Shown: piece by piece, positions 23,806 to 36,055 of the stretch
How positions within the stretch are numbered: the stretch's first letter is position 1
How the letters are laid out: every line of letters begins with the position of its first letter
NCBI RefSeq assembly: GCF_050908995.1
Contig: NC_135122.1
Span: 11,324,501 to 11,388,500 of the forward strand
Direction of reading: 5' to 3'
DNA: 64,000 nucleotides
Origin: Andrena cerasifolii
Taxonomy: Eukaryota; Arthropoda; Insecta; Hymenoptera; Andrenidae
The notes under the pieces: model-generated
The model's input: only the letters and a program-made list of their open reading frames with translations
Databases searched by the model: none
Told to the model about the DNA's origin: nothing
Position numbers and translations under genes: made by a program

Positions 23806-26800
23806 GTATGCAAATACGCGGTGGATGGAGAACTTTTAGTTAGCTTACGGTTTAATCACGGCTGAAAAGGCTCTGCAACTTTGCCGGCTTTCCCTACCCG
23901 CGAACGTGGGTAACAGCTAATAGAATGGAGCCTCGCTTCCGCGGTCTAGTTCCTTCTTATTCCAACAGACGTTTCAAGCTTCTTCACCCTCTATTCCTCC
24001 TTGCCTCTAAAAACCTTCGCTCGTTATTAAAAGGGCATCGCCAGCCTCCGTTATTCAAATCACACCACAGACTTCTCGCCACGTACAAGCCTCCGATCTC
24101 TCACTACCAGCTATTCCCAGATTCTAATTCCGAGCGGGGCAATCCGGCGGAATTAATTCCGCCGGAGGAATCGGACGCGAGCTCCGTGTTGCCAGTTCGC
24201 CCGCGCCGGGTATAGATCGAGTGTCAGCGATTCGAGGATACCGCAGCCGAAAAGTTCATAGATCCCAGCCTGTTCCGACTGTCGCGTCCGTATCACTCGA
24301 TAATTCCCCACCCTCCTCCCCCCTCCGGAGGATCGATCGACGGGCGGCTTGGAAGTTGGAGCGGGCAAGCTGGCTCGGCGAATTATTAATCGTCCCCGTT
24401 CGTCCCCTGCAATTAGCGCGGGCTAGGAATTTAATTTCGCTGCGAACAACTCTCCTCGTTCCCCGTCCGCCCTATCCTCGTGCACCTACCTATCGCGATT
24501 ACGCTCTTGGTTATCGATGTCTCAATGACGCCGGAGAACAGAGGGTCGCGCAGAGGGACGACGGACCAGGGGTGGCGGATGTTCATCGCCTGGAATCTAA
24601 CGCGTAATCCGTTGACACTTTGATCCTCTTTTGAAGTCGCAAAGCCTCACCGACACCGGCCAACTTTCACGATGGAAGCCTCTGATAGGCGACGAATCAG
24701 CAAGTAGTTAGACTCTTGCCAGTCGCTTTTACAGTTTGATCCAACTTGGTGATTTCCAGGGAGGTGGAGGGGAAGTTTTCCTGTAGATTGACAAGCGGAG
24801 GGTGGGGGCGGAATACGGAACGCGAGCTAGGAAACTACGGGCGTCGTTTACTGCTCGTAGACTCGATCCCAGTATAAATGTTCGCCCGTGCCGTGGTTTA
24901 AACGCCCCCTCCTCTTAAGTTTTATTCGCCGCGGCGACACCGCGTCGAGTATTAGCCGTATAAATTTTTATTGAAACGGTCGTTCGTAATTTTAACGGTC
25001 GGACAGTTGTTCGGGCAACAATCGCGTTCTTTATAGCCGCCGTTTGTTATCCCCTCGTTTTCTACGCGCGCTGGAACGCGGACGAACGCGGAAAAGTCGC
25101 GCGGTATGTGGATTTATGGGCTTGAATTTCGAGGAACTCTGGATACTTTCGCAGTTTTATTGAGTAGGCTGTTGCGCGTGTGTGGCCTGCTTGGTTGACA
25201 AGATGGCTGCTGCGTTATTAGAATGCACGTTGGGGTGACACTGGTTCTGCGAGGGATTCGAGTGCCGGGGTTGGGAAGGTTTAGGGAAGAAGAAGGGTTT
25301 GGTGTATATGGAAAGCAGTTATCAGGTGTTCGTCGAGTAGGGTTAGTGCAACTTTAGCTTCGAAGCATCCAAAAGGAATTGAGGAGTCCCTGTAGGATAC
25401 ACTGTAAGAGCCAAAATTAAAAGAAATCCTTTGTATCGGAAAATGTTCTACGTGTCAATGGTGACATTAGGGTAGATGTACCGTTTGTGGCCATTGCACT
25501 GTTTTTGGCCATGTGCATAATTATCTTATTTTTAAATTGCTCGCAGCTCATTATTATCTGGAGAATTTCACATCATACATATTTTTTTTTAGTAATATCG
25601 CCAGAAATATAAGGTTACACCCTTTAATTTCTGATAATGCAAATAAGAACTGCACCACAGAAACACACATTCGACAGACTAAAATGAAACCTTAATCTGT
25701 AAACTGAATCTTTCGAAAGGTATCCCAAATTGCATCTCCCTGCCACAAATTTTCCCCAGACGAATTCCACGTGTCCTTACACCTCTTCCCCCGGATCCTT
25801 TCCAACCCTCCGCCTACCTCCTTCTCCCGAATCCTTATCTCGCCCGTCGCAACAGCATCGCTACGTTTCCCAATTAAATCCTGCCGGAGCATTCGTCAGG
25901 ATTCGGTTCACCTGACCTCCAGTTATTTATTCTTAATTACTCGTACGTGTAACCTGGGCGGCGCGCCGATGTCGCCGTAAACGCGATTCGTACGACGGGC
26001 CTCGTTTAACAACGGCCGGACGGGGGAAGCAATTATTAATTGTTTTCGTATCGGGACGGTCACGGTGTAATTGCCTCCACCGAAACTGGCGTTTGGTAAT
26101 TCGTGCTCGATTCCCTTTGGAGGACGTGGAGTTGTCGAACTGAACTCTCGGGTTACACGATGAACCAAAGGATCGCGTTTAAAGCGGCCTCCCCACTCTC
26201 CCCCTCCCTTCTACTTGGAAATTGGAAATTCTCGCGTCGCCCTGGCGTACCTGGTATTATTGGGTTTCGTGTCATTTGCGGCCTCTGAACGGGGCACGTT
26301 ACAAATTGAGTTGTCCGACGTAATTCCCGCTGGACCGAAAAAGCCCGCTAAATGTCTACAGAAACGCGAAACAATAGCAACCCCACTTGCTTTTCCGATC
26401 CGGGGTGTCGTTGGGGGCGGAGTGGAGGTATTAGATTAATGTTATTATTCCATTATTTTCTCACGTTCCCGCGCGTAATTTACGCGAAATGGAATTCGAG
26501 CTCGCGACTAATAATTCGGTTAGAAGTTCACGTATCCGTACCTGGAAATTGAGGGAGGTGGGCGACGATGGCACGTTTATTAATGGGACAAATAAATTCC
26601 TGTGGGGCACAGTTGTACACTAGGCAGATAGGATTGGTGTCGTTGTTTGTGGAGATTAAGAAAGTTTGAAGAACCGATGTGTTTTATAATTTTTTTTGTT
26701 ACCTATTTTGTTTGGGTAGGTATGTCTATTAGTGGGACAGATGCATATTTGTGGAGCAATCGTTATTTGTGGAAATTGGAGAGTTTTGAAGTATTGAGAT

Positions 26801-27910
26801 GTTTTGCAAACATTTTTGGCACATATTGATTGACCCCCTTTGGTGTCTCATTGTTTCGGGGGTGGTTCGAGGTTGCAGCTTTAGGTTTTTGGGGACAGGG
26901 GAGGTATTGGTAATTTTTGGATTCCGTCATGTGAGAGAGTCAGTGATTGATTTTCAAATATATTTCATTCCCTCTTTTCGTACACGTTGCTGTATTTATT
27001 ACATTCATTCCCTTTTGATGGGAATATTATGTATTTTATGAGCTACACAAATTTATTAGCAGAAACAATTAAACACTTCGTTCAGTTTCCTCGTGATTGT
27101 CACATAATATTCTAACCGTCAGACATTTTTGCTCGCACTGCAAAATGTAATTAATATTATACCAGGATGTTTTCAGCGAATTATAAGCATTTTTCATTTA
27201 TTACGATACACGTAGTTCCTCTCTGCAAAGGGACCATTGTAGAAGCGAGTACAGAGCACCACTCGTGCTGTTTCATCGCAAAGAATTTTTTACAAAAACG
27301 TTGGTGATTGAATTGGACGTAACAGTGCCGATCCGAGGATCCTTCAATTTTTCGAATCAGAAATCGGCTTTTGGTGCAGTTAATGCTTTTTCTCTGATAC
27401 AGCTGCATGTTTTCTACAGCGGTTACACCATTTCCCGATATTTTTCATAGTGCTAAAGCTTCTTTTCATTCTCTTTACGATATCTGTACTTTACAATATT
27501 TTTAACATTCACCATTGTTTTTCATTGAATAACGAGGCGTTTCTGTTAACATTTCACCACAAGCTCTCTTATCAAGTTCTCGCCTGTGCCGACAAACGGG
27601 TTGCGGATACGTTTTCAGGACACGAAAACCTATAAGAAACGGCTATTGAGCGTTACAAGTCCGAAAAAAGTCAAAATTTGTTGTACTGTGTTATCGGACA
27701 AATGCGTATATCAACTTTTCTTATAATTTTGATGAGTAGAACCGATCCTGAAAAAGTATCCCACATTTTTCAAAACACCCGCATACAACCGCTTGACCCG
27801 TAAAATTTCCACCCCAATTTGTTAACTGTAACTTCTCTGCTACACCCCCATTCAACCCATCCTGCCACAAAAAACACTTCATCTAACCACTATTCTCATT
27901 CTTGTTACAG
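23806..27910. other. Probable leader intron or upstream flank of Nlg2
   Basis: If the GC-rich block holds the first exon, this stretch is the leader intron. It has GC-rich patches at 23.9-25.1 kb and 25.9-26.6 kb and is otherwise AT-rich. No protein, RNA gene or transposon is recognisable. It ends in a pyrimidine-rich tract and TTGTTACAG at 27902-27910, a strong acceptor. Confidence 0.35.
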
Positions 27911-28838
27911 AGAGCTGACGAGCGAAGCAAGGAGCAAAGGAACTAGAATCGTAGTACCAACGTGAAGGAATTGATTAATACCTTATATACACATCATCTC
28001 GAGGGGATTAAAAAGAAAACTGCCACCCCGTCGAGGTTCCACCGCGCACCACCCCGAATCACAGCAAAGCTCCCCCTCCCCGAGCTGTAACAGGAGCCAG
28101 TGTTAGTTTCCGCATAGATCACAGAGAGTCTCGTTGACTTTTCCCTTCCGAGGTGGCGAGAAGATACGCGCTCGTAGCCTGGCGTCGCCGATGGTTCCCC
28201 CAAACTTGCACGCTGGGATCGACTGGAGCTCGCCGTTGATTGCTGGCACAACGGGGACGACTGGTGCTCGGGCATCACGGAACGACGACTTCCTGGCGGC
28301 GCGGAAGCTCGTTGCCGGGAATACACGTCCTCGAGGATGGAACTGAAAGCATCGCGGGCAATCAGCGCGTTAGACACGAGTTTTCGCGAGTTCGCGGTGA
28401 ATGGATTGACCGTCGCGGGGATAGGCAGGAAGCAACAGAGGGAACGAAGTGGGCTGCGCGCGTACTGGCAGCCGGCCTTGGACGACGAGCGTAGGGGAGC
28501 GACGATCGGGCAAGGTAGGGAGCAGGGATATTGGGGATCGACAGAGGTAGGGAGAGAAGGTAGCAGCAAGGGCGACTTGGAGCAACGACCACCCTTGGAT
28601 CAGGGAACGATAATAAATAGCCGCGGCAGAGAAGCCTCGAAGCAGACTTACCAGAAAGAGGAGAGGAAGGGCCCCGAAGAAGGGAGAGCCAAAGAGGGAT
28701 ATAAATCGAGTGGAGAGGATCGCGAGGATAGAAAGGATACAGAAAAGGAAAGGGGTGAGAAGGAAGAGGGTCGTCCCTTAGAAGGAGGGCCCCACAGATG
28801 CGGGGCCCGGAGGGGCCAGTCCGCGGCGGCGTGACGCG
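27911..28838 (+). other. Nlg2: Probable 5' untranslated exon part of Nlg2, with upstream ORFs
   Basis: The acceptor CTTGTTACAG (27901-27910) after a C/T-rich tract would open an exon continuous with the coding start at 28839. From about 28400 the sequence is purine-rich. It contains upstream frames at 28134-28346 (70 codons), 28240-28494 (84 codons) and 28337-28834 (165 codons). The last one stops at TGA 28832-28834, four bases before the main ATG. The main frame itself has a TAG at 28779-28781. The leader assignment is inference from splice-site quality and position. Confidence 0.5.
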
Positions 28839-29520
28839 ATGCGGACGTCCTCCTCCTCGTCTCCGAGGAAGAGGAAGAGGAAAGACCTCTCGCCTCTCGA
28901 CCCTGTCCAAAGTCTGCCTCCCTTGGACGATAGTTTCGGCAGGTCGTTTATCTCGCGCGATGCTCGCCAGCATCTCGCCGCTGCTCGCGCGTACGTCGAG
29001 CAGGCCGCGTGTGATTTCTGCGACGCGAGGAATAGGGCGGAAAAGTACGGAGGGTGGCAGGAAGGCGGACGACGCCGCGAGAATAGAGCTGACAGCTCGA
29101 GGAAGTGTCTGGCGACGATCATCGTGTTCGTCGGGCTTCTGTGCGGACATTGGTGCTCCGCGGGAGCGGAGGCTCTGGCTGGTAGTCAGAAGTACAGCAC
29201 CAGGACGGTCAGAACCAGGTACGGGACGTTGCGCGGTGTCGAGGCCCGCTCGTCGACGTCCGTCGAGACGTACTACGGCGTCCCATACGCCACGCCGCCC
29301 GTTGGAGCGTTGCGGTACATGCCACCCGTCACGCCGACGCCTTGGCGTGGCACCAAGCTGGCGGACACCATGCCGCCAGCCTGCCCCCAAAAGGCACCGG
29401 AACCGGACTCGAGTCAGCCGCGGCACAGACGCGCCTACCTCGAGAGGCTAGCACCCATGCTTGCCAACCAGAGCGAAGACTGCCTCTACTTGAACCTCTA
29501 CGTGCCCAAACCTCCTCATG
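28839..29520 (+). CDS. Nlg2: Neuroligin 2, first coding exon (N-terminus, start of cholinesterase-like domain)
   Basis: Neuroligins are postsynaptic type I membrane adhesion proteins that bind neurexin through an inactive cholinesterase-like domain. This exon encodes residues 1-227. Residues 1-89 are a charged extension with PRKRKRK at 9-15. Residues 90-110 (CLATIIVFVGLLCGHWCSAGA) are the hydrophobic signal segment. The domain starts near 119 with YSTRTVRTRYGTLRGV, then YYGVPYATPPVGALRYMPPV (146-164). C182 (ACPQ) and C215 in EDCLYLNL (213-220, carboxylesterase signature) should form the first disulfide. N210-Q-S is a glycosylation site. I chose ATG 28839 because it has G at -3, a TAG lies in frame at 28779, and no later ATG precedes the signal segment. 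The exon ends CCTCCTCATG before GTGAGT at 29521, phase 1. The paralogue name rests mainly on mir-932 in the next intron. Confidence 0.9.
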
Positions 29521-29679
29521 GTGAGTCGCTTCGACACTCTTTTCCCATTATTTTTCTTAGCTTCTTCCTCTTTTTATGCGGATTTGCGTGTTTTTTTTTG
29601 TTACACAGTAGTGGCGGAGGCAGCTTAAGGGATGGAATGTTAGGGAGATTAATGTTGATGTTTCTAGGGACATGTTTAA

Positions 29680-30027
29680 GGGGGGAGCTCTATTTAGGAC
29701 GCTAGGAATAAGGTGATTCTTGGGAATTTTTTTCTGTGAAACTGTTAAGCGGATCTTTTCCAAACTTTCAGGGTATTTTAGTTCACTTTCCAACAATAAG
29801 AATTAATTTTTTCGTTACAAAGTGTTCGGTAGAAATGGAGATATATGAACACGTTCGTGAGGACTCGCGCGCCGGAGTTGCAAATTTGCGATTGTAATGG
29901 TGGCCCTAATTCTTCCCTGAAATAAAAAAACCAAGGATTTTCTTATTTCTATGATCCGCTGAACAGTTTCTTAGAAAAAAATTCCCAAGGATCACTTTAT
30001 TCCTAGCGTCCTAAATAGGCTTCCCCC
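29680..30027. mobile_element. TTAA-flanked MITE, 348 bp
   Basis: The left end GGGGGGAGCTCTATTTAGG and the right end CCTAAATAGGCTTCCCCC form terminal inverted repeats of about 75 bases, imperfect but clear (shared TAGGACGCTAGGAATAA). Both sides carry TTAA (29676-29679 and 30028-30031), the target duplication of piggyBac and Kolobok elements. The G-rich terminus fits Kolobok better than the CCC-type piggyBac end, but that is a weak preference. There is no coding capacity. It sits about 160 bases downstream of the exon 1 splice donor. Confidence 0.7.
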
Positions 30028-32924
30028 TTAAGTGAATTCTCTGCTGTATTATTATGTTAAGTTGTACTGTAATTGTGGGGATAGTGTGTTTGTGTGAGCA
30101 AATTATTTGCACTGGTTGGGCTTGGCTTCTTCTCTTATAGCACACTGGTAAATTTTCATGAAAGCGTAGGGGTGGAGCACGTTCATTAGCAAATTATTCG
30201 CTGCACTTGAAAATCCAATTTTCTCACATTCCTGCATTCTAGTACAAGTCACTATGAATATTATCAATTCTAGCTATCTAATTCGGCTCTATCTTCACCG
30301 CTAAATGTACTGCGAGTTCCTTAATGTCATTAGCATTCCATGTATCAAGAGGGAACTCTGAACATTTCCACGAAATACCATGTTCACTTTGCACAAGTCT
30401 GGCGATGAAAGATAGATCATTTAAAACGAAATTAGAACCGTAATTTCCAGTTTCCAAAGACACGAATTTTTTTTTTTCTCGCCACGAATGGACCATCGAT
30501 TTTCCACCCCGCAAATAATTTTCACCGAAACCTGAAACATCTTCCATTACAAAAGCAGATCGTCCATCAACCCCCTGAGTAACGTTTTCTGCATTCGACA
30601 AGTGGTCAATCCATTTCACCATAAAACAGAAATCTAAGATCACAAGTAGACTTCAGCCTTCACGTGGCTGAAATTATTCCGAAGATCACGCTCTTACGGA
30701 ACACGCAACGTACAATTTTCTCCCTATTACGATTTAGTTATAGACCTTAGAGAAACCTCGTTTAGACAAGAATCTCTTTCACAAGCATGCCCATACTCGC
30801 CCTGAACTTGACCGTTGAACACCGAGCACACGCTACGCCTGAATAATTTCACGCCGTAACAAAACTACCCCTTCGCACGCGACACGCGAGCTCCGATTTT
30901 ACGAGCCGCGGAATCGTCTTTCTAAAATCGATTACGGCCACGACCGCTTCCGTTTCACGCCCTTTCTCGTGGCCAGTCCATCTAGCGGACACGACAACCT
31001 GTTCGACCCTCCCGGTTCGCATAACGCCCGTGGCACAGTTGGCAACTTCATTTCAACGAGCACGCGCCACGAGAAAAACGGTCCCGCGATCGCGACGCGC
31101 CAGATTCGCGGAATTGGACGAACGACGTCCAATTGGGCGCAGAGATTAGACGAAAATGGGAAACGAAACGAGGGGAAACGAGGCGAGGAGGATTGGCCTC
31201 GCAAAATACGTGGAAATTCGATTTCATGCTCGCATTGCTCGCGCCACTGAATCTTCTCAGGGTTTGGAAAGGTGCTAGATCCTCCTTGGTACCTTGTTGC
31301 GCTAGGAGGTTGGAAAAAGAAGGGCTTTGGATATTGTTGCCGTGTGGTATTGACAGAATTGAACGAGCATTAGTTGATTCAATTAATTTAGATTGGAAGA
31401 TTTCGAATGTCAGAGTTAGAGCTGTCGAAGTTAGGAAAATGGGTTAATTTCTGAAAGAAATAGCACGGCATTCATCTTCGAGCTGTATCGCGTTAAATCG
31501 GGATTTACTGCGATACGTGTATTTATTAATACCACAGCAGGCTGCGTTAATTATCGTGTTATTATATCTGAATAAAGAACCTCCAATGACGGTTGTTTGC
31601 CGTATAGAACAGGTATTAATTGGTCACTTTCAATCCAGTCAGATTGTCCCAGATTTAGACTTTAACCATCGACTCATCTGTCCGAAGTGGCTGGGGTAGC
31701 GCAGCAGCGTTCGAAATAGAACGTGAAATGATAAATCGGCTGGAAGAAGGCGCACTCGTAACGAAAATAAGTCTCACCGAAATGGAAAGCGAACAATGTA
31801 TAACTTTAAAGAAATCGATTGGTTATCCACGATGAAACGTGCCAAAATTATCAAACACTCACCTATTGCAAGTCCGTTTTCTCTAAAATCAATCAATCTC
31901 GTAAAAATTTGCATTGTTAACCATAGTAACATAGGAATCACAGACTTTTATTTCACAGTAAAATGTTTAGCAAATAAAACTGGAATGTTCCAGTTAATCT
32001 ATATACCATCTTTAATATTCTACACGAACGTTCTAGAAATTTCGGTTATACAGGGTTAACTTGTATTATAAATGAATTTTATTCTTCTTTTTAAAATATG
32101 ACCCTTCGTGCCTTCCGACTTTCGATAGTCGTCGCTCCACCATAAATCTCCGTTTCGAAATCAAAGTGTTCGACAGTTGCCGAAGTTCATAGTTGAAACG
32201 TCTTCCCGAAATCGTCGAATTCTTCGTCCGCTTCGTTGGGCGAAGTTTCTCCGCGCTCGGTGGCTCGGTCGACGCGGAAAGTATATTTCTCTTTCACTTG
32301 GAATGTTGTGCGAGGATTGAAAAATAGAGAGAGAGAAAGAGATGGGAATCGCCGAGTCTGCAATTGACGTCGCAGCCTCTTGCAGAAAGCACTTCATCGT
32401 CGTTCGGTAGTCGTTGCATTTTCCGTTGAGTGTGCAGAAAATTCGGTGGATGTTACAGCAGCGCGCGACTGATCGAAAAATTTGCTTGCAAGTCGTGGCA
32501 CCATTGATACACGAGTAACGCGACCTGATTAAACTCACCCCGCCGTTCATGATTTATACTTTGCAATGTGCGTTGTAATTCAGGAAACTTAGACCACAAT
32601 TTACTGCGGAAGCTTGTGAGAACTTAAAGTGTCGCGGTCAGAAGCGTAGAAGCAACGTACCAGTTTGCAAAATTAAGGGAGGGGCACCCTGAAGCTACTA
32701 ACAAAAGACAAAATTAGGGATTTATTTGTTCGTATAAATAAAAATATAGGGCTTGGATTTTTTATGCACTTTTAAATTATGTATCTTTATTCTGCTGGAA
32801 AATATTTTTTATGACAAATTCTACAAAATAACGGCGGACAAAATGGCTTCCCGGAGTACTGCAAAAAATCTGGCCCACACTCCCGGGAATGACTGGATCA
32901 TCCGAGAAGGAAATACAAAATATA

Positions 32925-32928
<4 letters not shown>

Positions 32929-32970
<42 letters not shown>
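32929..32970. repeat. (TA)n microsatellite
   Basis: About 42 bases of uninterrupted TA dinucleotides in Nlg2 intron 1, just upstream of a diverged repeat copy. Confidence 0.95.
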
Positions 32971-32973
<3 letters not shown>

Positions 32974-33017
32974 GAATACATTATCCTTGACCTAGCGTAG
33001 GATTTCAAAAAGAAAAA

Positions 33018-33140
33018 AAAATTGTCCCCCGTCTAATAGCTCTCGAGATATTCCAGCAAATATGTTTTCGACCCCCAACTTTAGGGGCTGTTTTCACTCC
33101 TTCAGCATGGTCGATTGCCAATAAGTAAAAATACGTGTCA
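33018..33140. repeat. Diverged partial copy of the 21353-21993 repeat family
   Basis: Shared order of words with the right arm of the 21.4-kb element and its inner flank: CTCGAGAT-TTCCA, then a TTTTC-A-CCC stretch, AACTTT, TTTTCA and finally ACGTGT/ACGTATTT. Identity is moderate and the outer terminus is not evident, so it is a truncated or decayed relative. Confidence 0.5.
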
Positions 33141-35779
33141 AATATTTTCCACTATTCTACAAATCTATAGAGTCTCGTCAAATTCAGCCTGTGCGGGTTT
33201 GATATTATCCCTTGTGAGTTATCAAAAATCATGCTGCCCCAGCGTTCCAACCCCTTCTTTTCATCCACCCCCGTTCGCGCCACTAGTTTCCCACTTTGAT
33301 TTTCTTGCGTTTGGGAGCGGAGGTTGGGGGACGCCACGCGCAACGGGAAAAAGGAGCGAGCGAATGAAAGAAAACGGAAGAAAGGAGAGGAGCGCGAACG
33401 ACAAAAGGACGCATCGATCGGTCCGTCTCGTCGCGACGCGACGCTTTTCTGATTGTGAGCCAAGCGAAACGAGGAGGCGACGCGAGGATCTAGACTGCCA
33501 TATCTGCCGTTAGGCTGGAGGCTGGTCTTTAAGCGACTCAAGGTGGAGCAGCCCTCGCAGATAGGACATTCTTGCGTCTGCTGGAATACCGAGCCCCCTT
33601 TTGTTCTAAACGTTCCGTTCCGTTTTACGTAACGCCGCGCGTAGGTTGTTGCATAACGGGGATGAAATTGATTTTCCCATTGGGGAGATTCTGTTCGCTG
33701 TTTATTATAAGCGGGGGTATTTTTAGTGTCGCCTGGGAAAAGGAAGCTGTTATTCTAAAACTAGTGGCAAGGACAGTGTCAGCGAAAGGGCAGCGTTGGG
33801 TGATGAAATCGGGTGGATTATTATTTCTTTGTTGTTTATTAGTTATCATGTTGGTTTACGAGGATTTGTATCTAGAAATTGGAACAAGTGGAAAATAGTT
33901 TTATTTGCGCAACACGTTCCACCGGCGGACCATGATATTTGATAGGGGTGTAAGTTTCTTTTAAATTTAAAGGAGTAAGGTATTTCTCGAAAAAAAACGT
34001 GTTGTTGCTTTTAGCTTTGCGATCTTTTCACGTGTTTCTTTGAAATCAAATACATTTGCAACGAGGTTCGTGTATGTTTTATGTATCGATTTTAATTTAT
34101 TAATGCTACCAGTTAGTAGTTCGATAAATAATTTAGATTAGTGCAACGAAAGTCAGTAAGGGGACGAAGAAGTAATTTTGAAGCGAAGTAGACGGAACAT
34201 TACGTTGCGTCTGACCAATGCAGTTTCGTACTACTTGCAGCGATCCACTGCGCGTTCTGCGAAATGAATAATTCGCGTTCACCTAATATCTGTCTATTGT
34301 TAGATGAAAAATAATTCAACCTAATTTAAAGATCTTATTTACAGCCACAGTAGTTAAATAATTGCAGCAGAAACTACAAACTGCAAGGTTTATTAAAGTT
34401 TTCGGAAGAAAAATTTCCCAAATAATGACTGTCAATTATTTGATTAAAAATTCCTCAGCAAAAAAGAAAATTCGAGATGAGCACCTGATATATCGTAAAA
34501 ATTTCAGCATTACACATTAAAAAGCAACCTTTTATTGAAATGCTTGCTCGTGGATTTACGCCAGTCGCGCAGTCAACAATGTCACAGTTCTGATAGCGCA
34601 CGCATCTTCCGAACGTGACTAATTCCCCAGTAATTTAGGCTCGATCCCATGGGAAAGGGGGCCACGCACGTAAATCCGTATTTTATTACTATTTGAAAAT
34701 CGAAATCGCACATTGTTCGCGCGAAATGAAATTGGCCACCGTCCAATATCCGACGCCCCGCGGTGGGTGGAAGGTAGCAGCGAAAAATAATGCATATTTC
34801 ATGGCCGTTCGAAAATCAAAATAACGTATTATCGAGGGCTATCGAAGAAAGGATCGAGGCGATCGGGGTCGGTCGGGAAATTTATTCGCGGAACGCGCGA
34901 TTGAATTCAGCTTGTCGTTCGCACAAAAACCAAGTAATTTAAACGTTCCGTGATATCAAGGCTTCAAAAGCGCAACGGAACGTATAACTTCCATTAATTA
35001 TCTTAACATGTTTGTATTTCAGGAAATTCGAGTTTTATGAGGTAGACACTGAATGGAGATATTCAAATCACACTGCAATACAACGTTGCAGTAGCACTTT
35101 TTCTATATTTTTATGCGTGTTTTAGAAATCCTAAATCAACCTTGCGTATAGTATTTTGAAAAGTGGGCTCATTAAAAAAAGAGAGAATAGTATGCAAAAC
35201 TTTATATTAATCGAAACTATGTATTAATATAAACTTAAATATTTATTGTGTTATTTTATGACACAGAGAGTGGCTATTTTGTGTTACTGTTTCGATTAAT
35301 TTCCGTGGAATTTTATTCACCAGCGGTGGAAGGTTTCAGCGAAAAGGAAACTCGGGTTAGGTCTGTATAATGCGTGGAATAATAGTGGATCAGTACTTCC
35401 GTTGCAGTTTTGCGTTCTTTTCACCGCAGACAATTTCCTCCAATAATATTCCCCACTTGCATTACCGATGCATTGGAGCACCTCGCATCCACCTCGCCAC
35501 AGTGCAGGCTATCGAAAGAGATTTGAAAGAACATTCGGAGGAATCTAGCAGTAAGGAAATTGCAATGCTAATTTCCATTCCAGCGAACACTCGGAGTCTG
35601 TACGTTCGTGTACTATCAACGCTGGATGCATTACACTGCCAGCTAAACACATCAATTTATAAAATAGAAACTTTTATGTCATGATTCATAGAATTTCCCC
35701 GAGAAATCGTCAAGTTACTTAAAAAGCAATTGGGTTCAACTTAAAATTACGAAATCTTCAGTGAAATTTGAATAACGAA

Positions 35780-36055
35780 GTTCAAAAGCTCCTACATTAA
35801 CATCTTTCGCAAATAAAAAAGTTTAAAATCACCCATATTAATATTCTTTGTAAATAAAAAATGTTCAAAATCTCCCCTATTAGCATTTTCTGTAAATAAA
35901 AAGTTCAAAAGCTCCCAATTAGCATTTTCTGCGAATAAAAAGTTCAAAAGCTCCCACATTAACAATTTTCGTAAATAAAAAGATTCAAAACCTCCCATAT
36001 TAACATTCTTCATAAACAAAAAAAGTTCAAAAGTTCCCACATCAACATATCTCAT
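35780..36055. repeat. Minisatellite, unit about 40 bp, about 7 copies
   Basis: Repeated units read roughly GTTCAAAAGCTCCCA, then ATTAACATTTTC, then GTAAATAAAAA. Unit length varies from about 39 to 43 bases, with base changes between copies. The minus-strand frame across it (repeating F-E-x-F-L-F-x-x-N) is a by-product of the repeat. Confidence 0.85.

Noticed and set aside
28362..29426. 354-codon minus-strand frame opposite the neuroligin start
   Set aside because: It mirrors the real plus-strand coding exon, which has clear family motifs; the antisense peptide is Arg/Ser/Pro-rich and matches nothing.
35792..36055. Minus-strand frame with repeating F-E-x-F-L-F motif as a repeat protein
   Set aside because: It is the translation of a roughly 40-bp minisatellite with variable unit length; a real repeat protein would hold unit length to multiples of three.
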